DNA from: Streptomyces spororaveus
GTDB taxonomy: Bacteria > Actinomycetota > Actinomycetes > Streptomycetales > Streptomycetaceae
Assembly (NCBI RefSeq): GCF_016755875.1
Contig: NZ_BNED01000005.1
Span: forward strand, 1,240,001 to 1,304,000
Direction: 5' to 3'
Length of the DNA: 64,000 bases
Shown: positions 43,836 to 53,500 of the stretch, piece after piece
Layout: each line of letters begins with the position of its first letter
How positions within the stretch are numbered: the first letter of the stretch is position 1
Translations under genes and position numbers: made by a program
The notes under the pieces: generated by a model
What the model saw: only the letters and a program-made list of their open reading frames with translations
What the model was told of the DNA's origin: nothing
The model's database searches: none

Positions 43836-46800
43836 CTAGGACACGATGTGCCGAGCGCCCGGCCCCGCCCAGCTCCCGCCTTCGCGCCAGGCGAGGAGCA
43901 CGCTGAAGGCGCCGTCGACCGCATTGGTCACCCATGGCTCCGTCGGCACGTCGGCCAACACGATGACGAGGAACTCCGCCTGCCCTTCCGTACGCAGGTG
44001 GGACACCTCCATGAGGTGGAGTGCCGACTCCCGGATCGACGCGTACGTTCTCGCCTCACCGCCCAGTACGTCGAAGAGCACGGTGCCGTCGGCCCGCGTG
44101 CACCAGGCGTCCACGAATACGTTCTCCCCGACCTCCGGCGCGCTGTCGTAGAGATCGGCAAGCAGGCGGTACCGGAGCGCTTCGTGGGATCGGTCCGACC
44201 GCGCCGCCACCGTGTGTTCGGCCACAAGGCGTTCCAACCCGGCGTTCGCCTCAGATGGCCAACTCTCCTCCGCCCGTTCCTCTTCGACGGGTCGGGGTGC
44301 CGGGTCAGTGGTGAGCATGATCGCCCTTCGAGGCTCGGAGACGGGGTCGGGCAAGGCCGGCGGTCTCCGGTACACAGGAGTACCTGGTTCGCGCACGGTG
44401 AGCAGGGAGCTGCCGTCGGCCGAGAGCCTCCACTGGAAGCGGCCGCCCTCGACGATGACACTAGTGTCGGACAACTCGATGTCCGCGGTGCTCAGATCAT
44501 CGGCGAGCGCTGCGCGCATCGCATGTACAAAGGCCTCGTCGGCCATACCTCGGATCTGCCCCACCTGTTCGTACCCGGCGCAGGCCGAGGCGGTGGCATG
44601 CAGTGTCGAGGCGTCGAGCAAGCGAACCTCCTCGACGGCGCCCATCGGCGGTCCGCTCTCCCGCGCCGGCGCGGTCAGGGCCGATCTCCGCGCAGCCCTG
44701 GCGTCCTTGCCGACCCGGGACGCGACGCCCGCTTCGACCTGCGCGAAGCTCCGCTCTGCGTGCACGGCGTCGTAGCCCGTGATCGTGTCGGCCTCGGGGC
44801 TGAGCATGATGCGGAATCCCGCCAGGTCCAGCGTCCAGGTGCCGTCCGCGGCGCGCAGGTGCCGGGCTCGCTCGATGAACGAGGCCAGCATGGCGTGCAG
44901 TTCCACCGCCGCCTCGCGCAGGCTGCCCCGGTGCCGCGCGGCGAACGCCCCGCATGCTCCCGAGCTGGCCCGCACGGCGGCACGCTGCCGCGCGTCGAGG
45001 TCGAGGCGGCCATGGTCTCGCGCACCAACCAGTGGGGCAAGGCGGCGGGGCTTGGCCACGGCCACAGGTTCAGGGGTACGGAAGCCTCCACAGGGGGCCG
45101 TCCTGCACCACTTGTCCGCGTGGTGAGTGGAGTGGGTGCACGGAGTTCCGTCGGCGAAGTAGCGGCTGCACAGGCTCGCCGCGGGATCCGCGGTGGAGCC
45201 GTCCGCGTCAGGCGGGGCGGGAGTCGGAGGGGCAGCGGGCGTGGGAGGTCCGCTCGGGCCGCCGATCTGCGGGGGCAGCGGCAGGGCGTGGACCACGGTC
45301 AGCGACTGGGTACACCGCGTCAGCGCGACGTACAGATGCCTCAGGCCCACGGACTCACCCGCGACGATCTCCGCAGGTTCCACCACCACGACGTGGTCGA
45401 ATTCGAGCCCCTTCGCCTCGGCCGGGGTGAGGACGGCGAGGTTCGCGAGACCCTCCGGACCGAGCGCGCGCGCCATGTCACCGCCCCACGTACCGCCCGG
45501 CGGCACGATCACGCCGATCGAGCGATCGTCCCCTCTGCCGGGCGCGCTCGCCCGCAGTCGTGCCACGGCATCGGCGGCCAGTGTGCCTGCCTCCGCTCCC
45601 CGGACCACCGCGACGTCCGTACCTGTGTCGCGAACCGAGTCGGGCACTGCCACGCCGGGCGCGCAGTGCGCCCCCAGCCGGGCCACGAAGTCCATGACTT
45701 CTCCCGGTACGCGGAATCCCGTCAGTAGCTGGGTGACCCGCCATCCGTCCCGGCTCGCGAGCAACCGCCCGAGCCCGTCCCAGTCCTGGTGGAGGTACGG
45801 TCCGGTCGACTGCGCGAGGTCTCCGAGTACCGTCATCGAACCGCTGGGGCAGCGGCGTGCCAGGGCCCGGGCTTCCATCGGCGTGATGTCTTGTGCCTCG
45901 TCGATGACCAGGTGCCCGTACACCTTCCGGGGGCGCCCGCCCAGTATGTACTCCAACTCGTCGAGAAGGACGAGGTCTTCACGGCTCGGCTCGGTCCGCG
46001 AGCGCGCCGTACGGCTCCCCGGACCGGACCCCGGGTGGGGTGCCGTGAGCAGGTCCTGTTCGGCGGCCGACAGAATGCCCTCGGCCGCCCGGCCGAGGGC
46101 GGCCCCGCCGGAGAACTGGCCTCGCAGTACGTCCTGGGCCGCGAGGCTGGGGCAGATCCGCTTGAGGAGACGTACGACGGGCCGGGCCCTGGCTGTCTCG
46201 GCCAGGTAGTCGATGTCGGCGGGGCCGGGCAGCAGCCCGACGTAGGCATCGGTCAGGTGCTGTGTGATCTGTTGTACGCACCGCTCCCGGCGCACCTGGT
46301 ACGGACTGTCGCCGGCCAGCGCCGCACCGGCGATCTCCGCGATCTCCTCCACGGGGATGACGACTTCGCGGCGGTTCAACTCGAAGGTGAATACGGGCCC
46401 ACCCACCAGGGCGGTCAGTCGCTCGGCCGAACTCATGGTCTCGCAGTCGACGGCCCTGCGCAGTACCGTGGCCATCCTGGAGTCAGCCTTCAACGCGGCG
46501 ACCGGACGCGGGTCGCGGGGCGACGCTGACGCCGACCACAGCGCGGAGAGTTCGAGTATCGACACGTCGTCGCTGCCGAGTTCGGACAGGGTGACGCCCA
46601 CGTAATCGAGGAATCCCCGGTTGGGTCCGATGACGAGGATGTCCTTGGCCGTCCGGTGCTTGTTGTCCAGCAGCCAAGTCACGCGGTGCAGGCCGACCGC
46701 GGTCTTGCCCGTGCCCGGACCTCCCTGGATCACGAGCACGCCCGCGGGCTCCTCCGCCACGAGCTGGAGCTGTTCCCGCTGGATGGTCTCGACGATGTCG

Positions 46801-47357
46801 TGCATGACGCCGTCGCGCGCGCGGTCCATCTCCTCGAGGAGCGGATCCCGCCATGCTGGCTCCTGGGCCGCCGTGTCCGGCGCGGCAGCGTCGACCGGTG
46901 CTGGTACCACTGCTGCTTCCGCTTCGGCTCCGTGAAGGTCGAGGTAGCGCTTGACCAACTGCTGATCGCAGATGACCTGGCGCAACAGCAGCACCTGTCC
47001 CGGATCGCGCTCGCTGGTCAGCCGCCAGTTCACCGCGGCCTGCGAACTCCAGGCGACCACGACGGGATTGCTCTGCTCGTCACGCACCACCCGGCGCCCG
47101 ACGTAGAACGTGTCGCGGCCCTCGCCCTCGTCGACATCGGCCCTCATGAAGACGAGGGACTTGCCTCCTATCTCGAGCGATGCCAGCTCCCGCTCCCAGG
47201 TCCGCCGGGCATCGATGGAGTCCTTGCCGCTAGCCGCGACATCGAGGCCGCTCAACTCCGACGCCTCCTGCCGGGCCCGCTCCAAGCAGGAGTACGCATG
47301 GTCGACCGCTCGCTGTTCAGCAGCGAGCACGGCCGCACGCCGAGTGTGGTTCGGCAT
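43836..47357 (-). CDS. HelD-like superfamily 1 helicase with long C-terminal extension
   Basis: A 1173-residue protein. Residues 1-690 match the HelD/UvrD-like family: an N-terminal helical arm, Walker A VIQGGPGTGKTAVGLHR near 210, Walker B LVIDEAQD near 484, and motif VI LYVALTRC near 676. HelD proteins remove RNA polymerase from DNA. After a Pro-rich linker comes an unusual extension of about 480 residues that starts with a possible zinc knuckle (CSRYFADGTPCTHSTHHADKW, then C..C) and then reads as two unrecognised globular parts. ATG at 47357 with GGGGGAG upstream. First gene of the chaperone-nuclease operon. Confidence 0.7.
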   Translation of the reverse strand: MPNHTRRAAVLAAEQRAVDHAYSCLERARQEASELSGLDVAASGKDSIDARRTWERELASLEIGGKSLVFMRADVDEGEGRDTFYVGRRVVRDEQSNPVVVAWSSQAAVNWRLTSERDPGQVLLLRQVICDQQLVKRYLDLHGAEAEAAVVPAPVDAAAPDTAAQEPAWRDPLLEEMDRARDGVMHDIVETIQREQLQLVAEEPAGVLVIQGGPGTGKTAVGLHRVTWLLDNKHRTAKDILVIGPNRGFLDYVGVTLSELGSDDVSILELSALWSASASPRDPRPVAALKADSRMATVLRRAVDCETMSSAERLTALVGGPVFTFELNRREVVIPVEEIAEIAGAALAGDSPYQVRRERCVQQITQHLTDAYVGLLPGPADIDYLAETARARPVVRLLKRICPSLAAQDVLRGQFSGGAALGRAAEGILSAAEQDLLTAPHPGSGPGSRTARSRTEPSREDLVLLDELEYILGGRPRKVYGHLVIDEAQDITPMEARALARRCPSGSMTVLGDLAQSTGPYLHQDWDGLGRLLASRDGWRVTQLLTGFRVPGEVMDFVARLGAHCAPGVAVPDSVRDTGTDVAVVRGAEAGTLAADAVARLRASAPGRGDDRSIGVIVPPGGTWGGDMARALGPEGLANLAVLTPAEAKGLEFDHVVVVEPAEIVAGESVGLRHLYVALTRCTQSLTVVHALPLPPQIGGPSGPPTPAAPPTPAPPDADGSTADPAASLCSRYFADGTPCTHSTHHADKWCRTAPCGGFRTPEPVAVAKPRRLAPLVGARDHGRLDLDARQRAAVRASSGACGAFAARHRGSLREAAVELHAMLASFIERARHLRAADGTWTLDLAGFRIMLSPEADTITGYDAVHAERSFAQVEAGVASRVGKDARAARRSALTAPARESGPPMGAVEEVRLLDASTLHATASACAGYEQVGQIRGMADEAFVHAMRAALADDLSTADIELSDTSVIVEGGRFQWRLSADGSSLLTVREPGTPVYRRPPALPDPVSEPRRAIMLTTDPAPRPVEEERAEESWPSEANAGLERLVAEHTVAARSDRSHEALRYRLLADLYDSAPEVGENVFVDAWCTRADGTVLFDVLGGEARTYASIRESALHLMEVSHLRTEGQAEFLVIVLADVPTEPWVTNAVDGAFSVLLAWREGGSWAGPGARHIVS

Positions 47358-47528
47358 CCTGCTCTCCCCCTTCTGTAGGGCACGCAACGGGTCGGCGGGC
47401 ACGGCGGATGTCCCTACTGTAAGAAGTCTGGTCGACAACCCGTTTACCAGAAGCCTCGTTGTTGATCACAGCCAGGCTCCCCAACCCATCAACCTCGCAC
47501 CCAGATTGGAAAGGGCTCAGCAAGGCCC

Positions 47529-48065
47529 CTACTCGGCGGGGGAGGGCCCGCCCCAGCGGGCAGGGTCAACGTCCCTGCTCCGGAGAAAGCGCTGCATCGG
47601 GACCGAGACCGGCTGCTCCACGGTGAACTCTGCCCCGTGCCGTCGCTCCAGCTCCTCGCACACGCGATCGAGAAGACCTCTTCCCCGCTGGAAGGGGTGG
47701 ATCCAGACCCAGGTCAGGCACTTCTCGTCCAGGTCGAACCCCACCGCGCCGCACGCGACTGGCGACAGCATGATCACGTCTCTGGAGTTGATCAACAGCA
47801 CTTCCTGACTGCTGTCGCTACCAGTGGCCGCGAACTGGAGGAAGTCGAACCGAAGCTCGCGCTTGAAGTAGCCGGCGAACTGCTCAACCACCTTCCGTAG
47901 CCGCATGTCATCCGTGGCCACGATGAGACGCCCTCCGATGACATCCTCGTCGGCGACGAACGGCAGCGGCACCATGTCGATCAGGTACTTCTAGCGGAAC
48001 CCGTCCTCCCCGTGCCAGTAGATCTCCAGCTCTTTGTCTCGGCGGGTGAGCTCGTCAGAATCCAT
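47529..48065 (-). pseudogene. GNAT-like gene interrupted by an in-frame TAG
   Basis: From the ATG at 48065 the frame reads DSDELTRRDKELEIYWHGEDGFR, meets TAG at 47991-47993, and continues in the same frame KYLIDMVPLPFVADED to the stop at 47529. The second part has a GNAT-like acetyl-CoA loop (VWIHPFQRGRGLLDRVCEEL) and an end resembling acetyltransferases of the ESCO type (EQPVSVPMQRFL). An ATG at 47975 could restart translation and give a 148-residue protein. The stop may be a mutation or a read-through site. Confidence 0.55.
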
Positions 48066-48220
48066 GCGCAGAGGCTAGCCGTCGAGTGCTCTGGTTCCGC
48101 CCGTTCAGCGCGTCAAGGCAGCAACTTCCGGTGGACACGGAGGCAGACATGGTGCACCCCGAACTGCGACCCAAATCCATTGGTGTTCTCCTAGCAGCCA
48201 CCGCGCGCGTCTTACCCAGC

Positions 48221-49108
48221 TCATGCAGCCTCGTAGCTCATGCGAAGCATGGGCTCCGCCCGTCGCAGATCGCGCTCCGTTCTCAGGCGGACCTCCAGGT
48301 CGCCCGTGCCGTGGTGGCCGACCGTGCTGACATCACGGATGAAGCCGGGAACGAGGTCGATGTCCTTCGGGCTAAGGCGAAGGGTGACGACGACCTCCTG
48401 CTGGTGGGCATGGCTGACGCAGGCGAAGTTACGCAGGCGCCGGTACGCGCGGTACTGCTTGCGGTCCACGCTGCTCACGTCGTCGCCGAGCCCCCGTACT
48501 AGCTCATCGATCGCACCGCGGAGGTCGGCCGTACCTGCGCCACGCCGAACAGTCGGCGCACCTTGCGACGGGCGTTTCCGCCCGCCCTTCGCCGACACAC
48601 CCGCCGTCACCTTCGCCACGGGCTCGAGGGCGAGCAATCCGCTGCCGAAGTAGTTGTAGCGGACGAGGTCGATGGTGCGGCGGATCTCGCGTACAGCGTG
48701 GAGGTCGTAGCGGGTGAAGTCTTCTGCGATACAGATCAGCCTCGGGCTACTCCACAGCACCTGGGCTGCCGAGTCCGCCCCGAGCTGCTCGCGAACCAGG
48801 TGCTGGAACTCTGCCCGGTGATCGGTCAGCCAGGCGAGGTAGAAGAGGCCCTGGGTGATGACGCCGGCATCACGCCCGCGCTTGTACTCCAGTACGACGG
48901 GAGACCCGTTCTCATCGATGCCCAACGAGTCGATCCGGCCTCCGTGGAGCGGCCCAGTGCTGTACTCGCTCGCCAGGAACCGCACCCCCAGCATGGCCTC
49001 CATATTCGCCTCGATCACATCCTGCAGGTCGCGCTCCACCTCGGCCGAGCGCGCGGCAATCTCCACCGCGCTCCCCCCGGTCACGTCGAACAGTCTCAGC
49101 CCCGACAC
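48221..49108 (-). CDS. PD-(D/E)XK-like protein with DUF5655-type C-terminus
   Basis: A 295-residue protein. The N-terminal half has a nuclease-like core: GGRIDSLGIDENGSPVVLEYKRG with the D...E-x-K arrangement of PD-(D/E)XK/NucS-like enzymes, then the Q-x-x-x-Y helix (ITQGLFYLAWL). The C-terminal half (VDRKQYRAYRRLRNFACV, VVVTLRLSPKDIDL, VRLRTERDLRRAEPML) fits the DUF5655 type often joined to such cores. It may be a DNA-end or mismatch nuclease or a defence factor. GTG with a GGAGGAGG site. It is divergent from the pPIWI-RE operon. Confidence 0.65.
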   Translation of the reverse strand: MSGLRLFDVTGGSAVEIAARSAEVERDLQDVIEANMEAMLGVRFLASEYSTGPLHGGRIDSLGIDENGSPVVLEYKRGRDAGVITQGLFYLAWLTDHRAEFQHLVREQLGADSAAQVLWSSPRLICIAEDFTRYDLHAVREIRRTIDLVRYNYFGSGLLALEPVAKVTAGVSAKGGRKRPSQGAPTVRRGAGTADLRGAIDELVRGLGDDVSSVDRKQYRAYRRLRNFACVSHAHQQEVVVTLRLSPKDIDLVPGFIRDVSTVGHHGTGDLEVRLRTERDLRRAEPMLRMSYEAA

Positions 49109-49420
49109 CTCCCCCTCCTCCTACTCCGTAGACGCCAGAACACCGGCGGCCCTGAGATTGTTTCCGGAGGAGTCTTCGGGGATGTATGCGTCCTGGAACA
49201 CGTCTCTTCCACGACGCCAAACAGCGCTCCTTTGGTGCACTACCGTCACCCGGTTGAGTGAAGTTTCGCGCCGTCAGCAACTGCCCTTCTTCCTGTTCCT
49301 GCAGGTCAGACCAGCGCCACAACGAAATCAGGATCCCTCTTGGTCCCGTCTCTCCGTGGCATGATCCTGCGGCACAGAGAGCTCTGTCGTGGTCACTCAG
49401 TGAAGTGAGATGGAGGTCTG
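49109..49420. promoter_or_regulatory. divergent intergenic region
   Basis: 312 nt between the - strand DUF5655-type gene and the + strand pPIWI-RE operon. I see no gene. It must hold two divergent promoters, but no -35/-10 pair stands out. GGAGG at 49412-49416 is the ribosome site for the operon. Confidence 0.4.
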
Positions 49421-50590
49421 ATGGCGCTGCCGTCTGACACATTGCTATTCCACCGTCGAGTCTTGATCAGCGCCGCTGTTCGAGCTGGATACGCTCACAC
49501 CTGCCGGTACGAGGAGCCCGCTGCCCGCCGCGAGATTGCTCGCATGACGGGCGTCGTGATGTCCGTCTGCGGCCCGGGACGTGGTCCGACCACTCCGTCC
49601 ATGCTGATTGACGCACTACACCGCCCACTTGAAGAGATCGCACCCGAACTCTTCTCTGACGTGGCGGTCCGGGGATTGACGATCCTCCAGAATGGCGATC
49701 TCAGTGACGACGTCTACAGCGAAGGCTGCGAAGACATCGTTGAGCTCCTCAGCGGTGGCGTGGACCCGGCCCGCGGGTGGTTGCCCACGTGGGCCTGGAT
49801 GCATGCCGAGCTGGTCGAGAATGAAGCCTTCCGGCGTATCAATGAGGGTGCGAACGAGGACGAGTACACAGCACACCGCTACTTCGTGGTGAAGAATCCG
49901 GCTGGCGCAGAGAGGCAGTTGGCCCAACTCTTCGCCGAGGCGGTGGGGATGCGGAAGTCGGTGCGCTACGTGCCGATTCCTGCCGATCAGGTCTTTCGTG
50001 ACAAGTACTGGTGGCCGTGCCCTGTCTGCCAATGGCCCATGCATGTGGACGAATTTGAAGTCCGTTGCCGATTCCCGCTGCACGACGCGGTCTACTTCGT
50101 ACGGCGCGACTCATCCAAGGGCCGGCCGCTGCTGCAGCCCCGTGATGGAGACGTTCCTCGTCAGCCTGCGGCCCGCGTATTCCTGCGTGAGGGACCTGAC
50201 CGGAGCATGTGCGTAGAGACTGCGGTGTGGCGGCACATCGTCATCTCCGGCGTCTCTGAGGTCTATCTCTTCGAGCGGCTCGACCGACTGAGGCTGCACG
50301 GCGTACACGTCGAAATCTGGCCCAACAAAGACCGGATCGACCTTCTTGTGAAGGTGCCCGCTACTGGCTGGGTGAAGACACTGGACGTGAAGGACTACGC
50401 ATCCGCGGTGTCGCTCGCCGACAAGATCTGCCAGAAGCCGCTGGCTGCGCGCACCATCGTGATTCCCGACTACCGAGGCGAAGCCCAGCGAGACGAGCTG
50501 ACCGCCCTCTTGCCAAATATGGAGGTCCTGCTGGTGAGTGAGGTCATCAGTCAGGTCAAGGCCCAGATCAGGAAGGCCAAGCGCCAATGA
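49421..50590 (+). CDS. REase-fold protein of a pPIWI-RE system
   Basis: A 389-residue protein. The N-terminal two thirds are helical with a zinc-finger-like C-P-V-C...C (WPCPVCQWPM near residue 205, RCRF). The C-terminus (VHVEIWPNKDRIDLLVKV, KTLDVKDYASAV) has the D...D-x-K arrangement of a restriction-endonuclease fold. In pPIWI-RE islands a REase-fold gene sits next to a DinG helicase and the pPIWI-RE gene, exactly as here. Its stop overlaps the helicase start (ATGA). Predicted role: cleaving DNA selected by the PIWI protein. Confidence 0.65.
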   Translation: MALPSDTLLFHRRVLISAAVRAGYAHTCRYEEPAARREIARMTGVVMSVCGPGRGPTTPSMLIDALHRPLEEIAPELFSDVAVRGLTILQNGDLSDDVYSEGCEDIVELLSGGVDPARGWLPTWAWMHAELVENEAFRRINEGANEDEYTAHRYFVVKNPAGAERQLAQLFAEAVGMRKSVRYVPIPADQVFRDKYWWPCPVCQWPMHVDEFEVRCRFPLHDAVYFVRRDSSKGRPLLQPRDGDVPRQPAARVFLREGPDRSMCVETAVWRHIVISGVSEVYLFERLDRLRLHGVHVEIWPNKDRIDLLVKVPATGWVKTLDVKDYASAVSLADKICQKPLAARTIVIPDYRGEAQRDELTALLPNMEVLLVSEVISQVKAQIRKAKRQ

Positions 50591-53500
50591 TGCGGCAGGC
50601 CATCGACGACGAATCAGCACTCGACCGGCGAATCCTTCCAAAGGTCATCGCATGCGCGTGCGCGGTTGCACATGCCTACTTCCCCATCCGATCAGCGGAC
50701 GGAAGGAGCGGAACCGACCTCGAGCGAGTCTGCTACCTCCTCACCGGTCAATTCGATGCGTGGAGCGAGTACTCGAACCTGCCGCTCGATGACCAGCGCC
50801 GCATCAGCCGCATGCTGCGGCAACGACAGAATAGATTGAGCAACGCGGAGTCGTTGCGCATCGACGCCGAACGGTTCCTGAGCACTGGAGCCATCAGCGA
50901 ATACGTTCTGCTTGATTCAGGTCATCTTGCGGCACGCCATGGCATGCTCCCGACCGAGCTCGCAGATCTACTGCTGGGAGAGATCGAGCGGATCCGCACG
51001 GAGCACTCCCAACCCATGTCTGCCGCAAAGCCCGGAGACTACGTAACGACCTTGCGTGTTCCAGTCGCCGGCACGGAGCACACATGGGCCGTGCAGGCGC
51101 ACTACACACTGGACGAGCGACACTCTGCCCCAGAAATCGACCTGCCCCTCGTCCGAACAGCACCGGCCACGAACGACATCTCCATCAAGCTCGCCGGCTT
51201 CATGAATCTCAACGCCGAGTTGGATCAGGACGCAGGCGAAACCTTCCGGACCGAGTCCTTAGGGCAATTGTTCCAACAGCTACGCAGCAGTGACGGGCGG
51301 CTGACGGGCGACATCCTTCAGGTAGCCGCCGGTAACCTGCAGGTGCTGCAAGCACCCACCGGCTACGGCAAAAGCGTCTTCATGCGCAGCCTGGGCTCCT
51401 GGGCACACCAGCAGGCGATCAACTTGGCCTTGGTGGTGCCGACGACGGTCGCCGCATTGAAGATGGCGTGGGGAATCGAGAAAGACCTATCTGCTCGGGG
51501 TGTCAAGGATCCCGGCAGCGTGGTCGTACCGCTCATGTCTCCCAACAGCATGATGGCGGCTGTTGAGCAAGTGGCCGCCGAATCGAAAGACCGCGAGTTC
51601 ATCGAGTGGGCCGAGCGGCGACTCGGATACGGCTGCGCTCTGCCTTCCTTGGCAACCCTGGACGAAGAGGTCGACGCATGGGTGCCGGGACACGAACACT
51701 GCGTCTCCTTGGTGCCCCACCGATCACCCGGAGCAGCGCCTCAGGGCAAGCCTAAGCGAGGTCTCCGGCAAGGGCCGTGCGCGTGTCCCTTCCGACAGGT
51801 TTGCGGGAAATTTCGACTCGCCCGCCAAGCCTGCACGGCACAGATCATCGTCACCACCCATGCCAACTTCTACCAAGGTCACCTCCACATCCCGGTCCGT
51901 CTGGAGAGCGGCGCCGTCGTGGAGCGCATGACCGTGGAGGAGCTCGTTCTCCGTCGATGCCAGTTCACGGCCTTCGACGAGGTGGACGCCTTTCAGTCTT
52001 ACGTCCTGGGACGCGCAGGTCGTGGCCTGAACCTTGCCTGGGGAAACCGGCATGAACAGCGGCCGCTCCTCGAGCTGGACACCCAGCTCATCCAGGCATT
52101 CGGACGGGTGCGGCCGGCCCTGGACGAGAGCATGCGCAACACGCTGATGCGTACACGTTGGCTTGCCGAGACCTACACCAGCCATCTGGCCCACGGCACC
52201 CTGGCCTCCACCTCAGGCCTTGGCTACCCAAGGCGAAGCCCCCACAAGAAGCGCGCGGCCACCCCCGCCCAGGACAAGCGGTGGATCATTCCGCAACGTT
52301 GGGACGGCTGGATCACTGGCCAACTGATCGCGCTCTTCGCCAACGACGAAACCTTGATCACCACCGAATTGATCACCACCACACCCAGCCCCAACGATCG
52401 AGCAATCCTCGCCGGACTGTACGAGCGCACGGTCAGACTGGACGCCCTCCCGGATCTCCTGAGGCCTCTGGCCGAACTACTCCGCGCAGTCACAGACCCG
52501 GACGAGCACGCTGGCAGCCTGTCCCACGTCCGCCGGGAGCTGGAACGCCTCCTGGGCCCTTGGGTCCCCAACCAACAGGTCAGAGCCGATGTCATCGACC
52601 GGATGCTCCGCCGAGCCTTCCTCGAGCCGCTGCGTCAGCTCCTGTACCGGTTTGTCCACAACGCTCAGCAGCTGAAACTGGTCGGTGTCGAGGCGGCAAG
52701 GGACATCGCAGATGTTCTCGGGCCCTTCAGCGTCTGGCGGGCTATCCCTCATGGTCCAAGGGGCCGGCTCATGTTTGCGTTCACAGAGGACGTTCGTACG
52801 GGCAGCCCCGAGGACACCCGTCTCAGTGTCGCCGCCTTCGGCGGAGACCCACACACCTACCTGATCACCCTGGGCCAGATCACAGCCCTGGCACACAGCG
52901 GCCATCAGAGAGCAGTGCTCGGGCTCTCCGCCACTTCCTTCGCACCAGGGGCTCACCGCCACCATGTTCACACCCCGCCCACCTGGTGGGTGCCGGACAA
53001 CGTCGACCATGGTGTGACCGTCGAGGCCGAGCTGTTTCCCGGCCAGGGACAAGACATGCTCCGCATCTCCGGAACCACAGGAAAGGACCGAACAGAGGCC
53101 ACGAAGCTCCTCGGCCAGCGCATGTGGCCCCGCCTCCGCGGAGAGCTACGGGACCTCGGTGCTCTGAGCACACAGCGTGTCCAAGATTCCGTCCTGCTTG
53201 TGACCACGTCGTACGACAGCTGCCAGCACCTCCGCGACGGACTTCTCGCAGCCGGCGCGGAACCAGGACTCATCGCCGTTGCTGTCCGCCCCCGGCCGGA
53301 AGACGAACCCGTGGGGCGCGAAGACGAAGCGGCCGAGCCGGTCTGGCATGAGATCCCCGGTGATCAGCTGGAGAGCTTCACCCGGCTCCCGAAGGCCCGC
53401 ATTCTGATCGCCCCCCTGGGCCGAGCCGAGCGCGGACTGAACATCCTCGCCCCGCAGACCAACAAGTCGGCCATTGGTTCGATCTGGGTGGCGATCCGAC

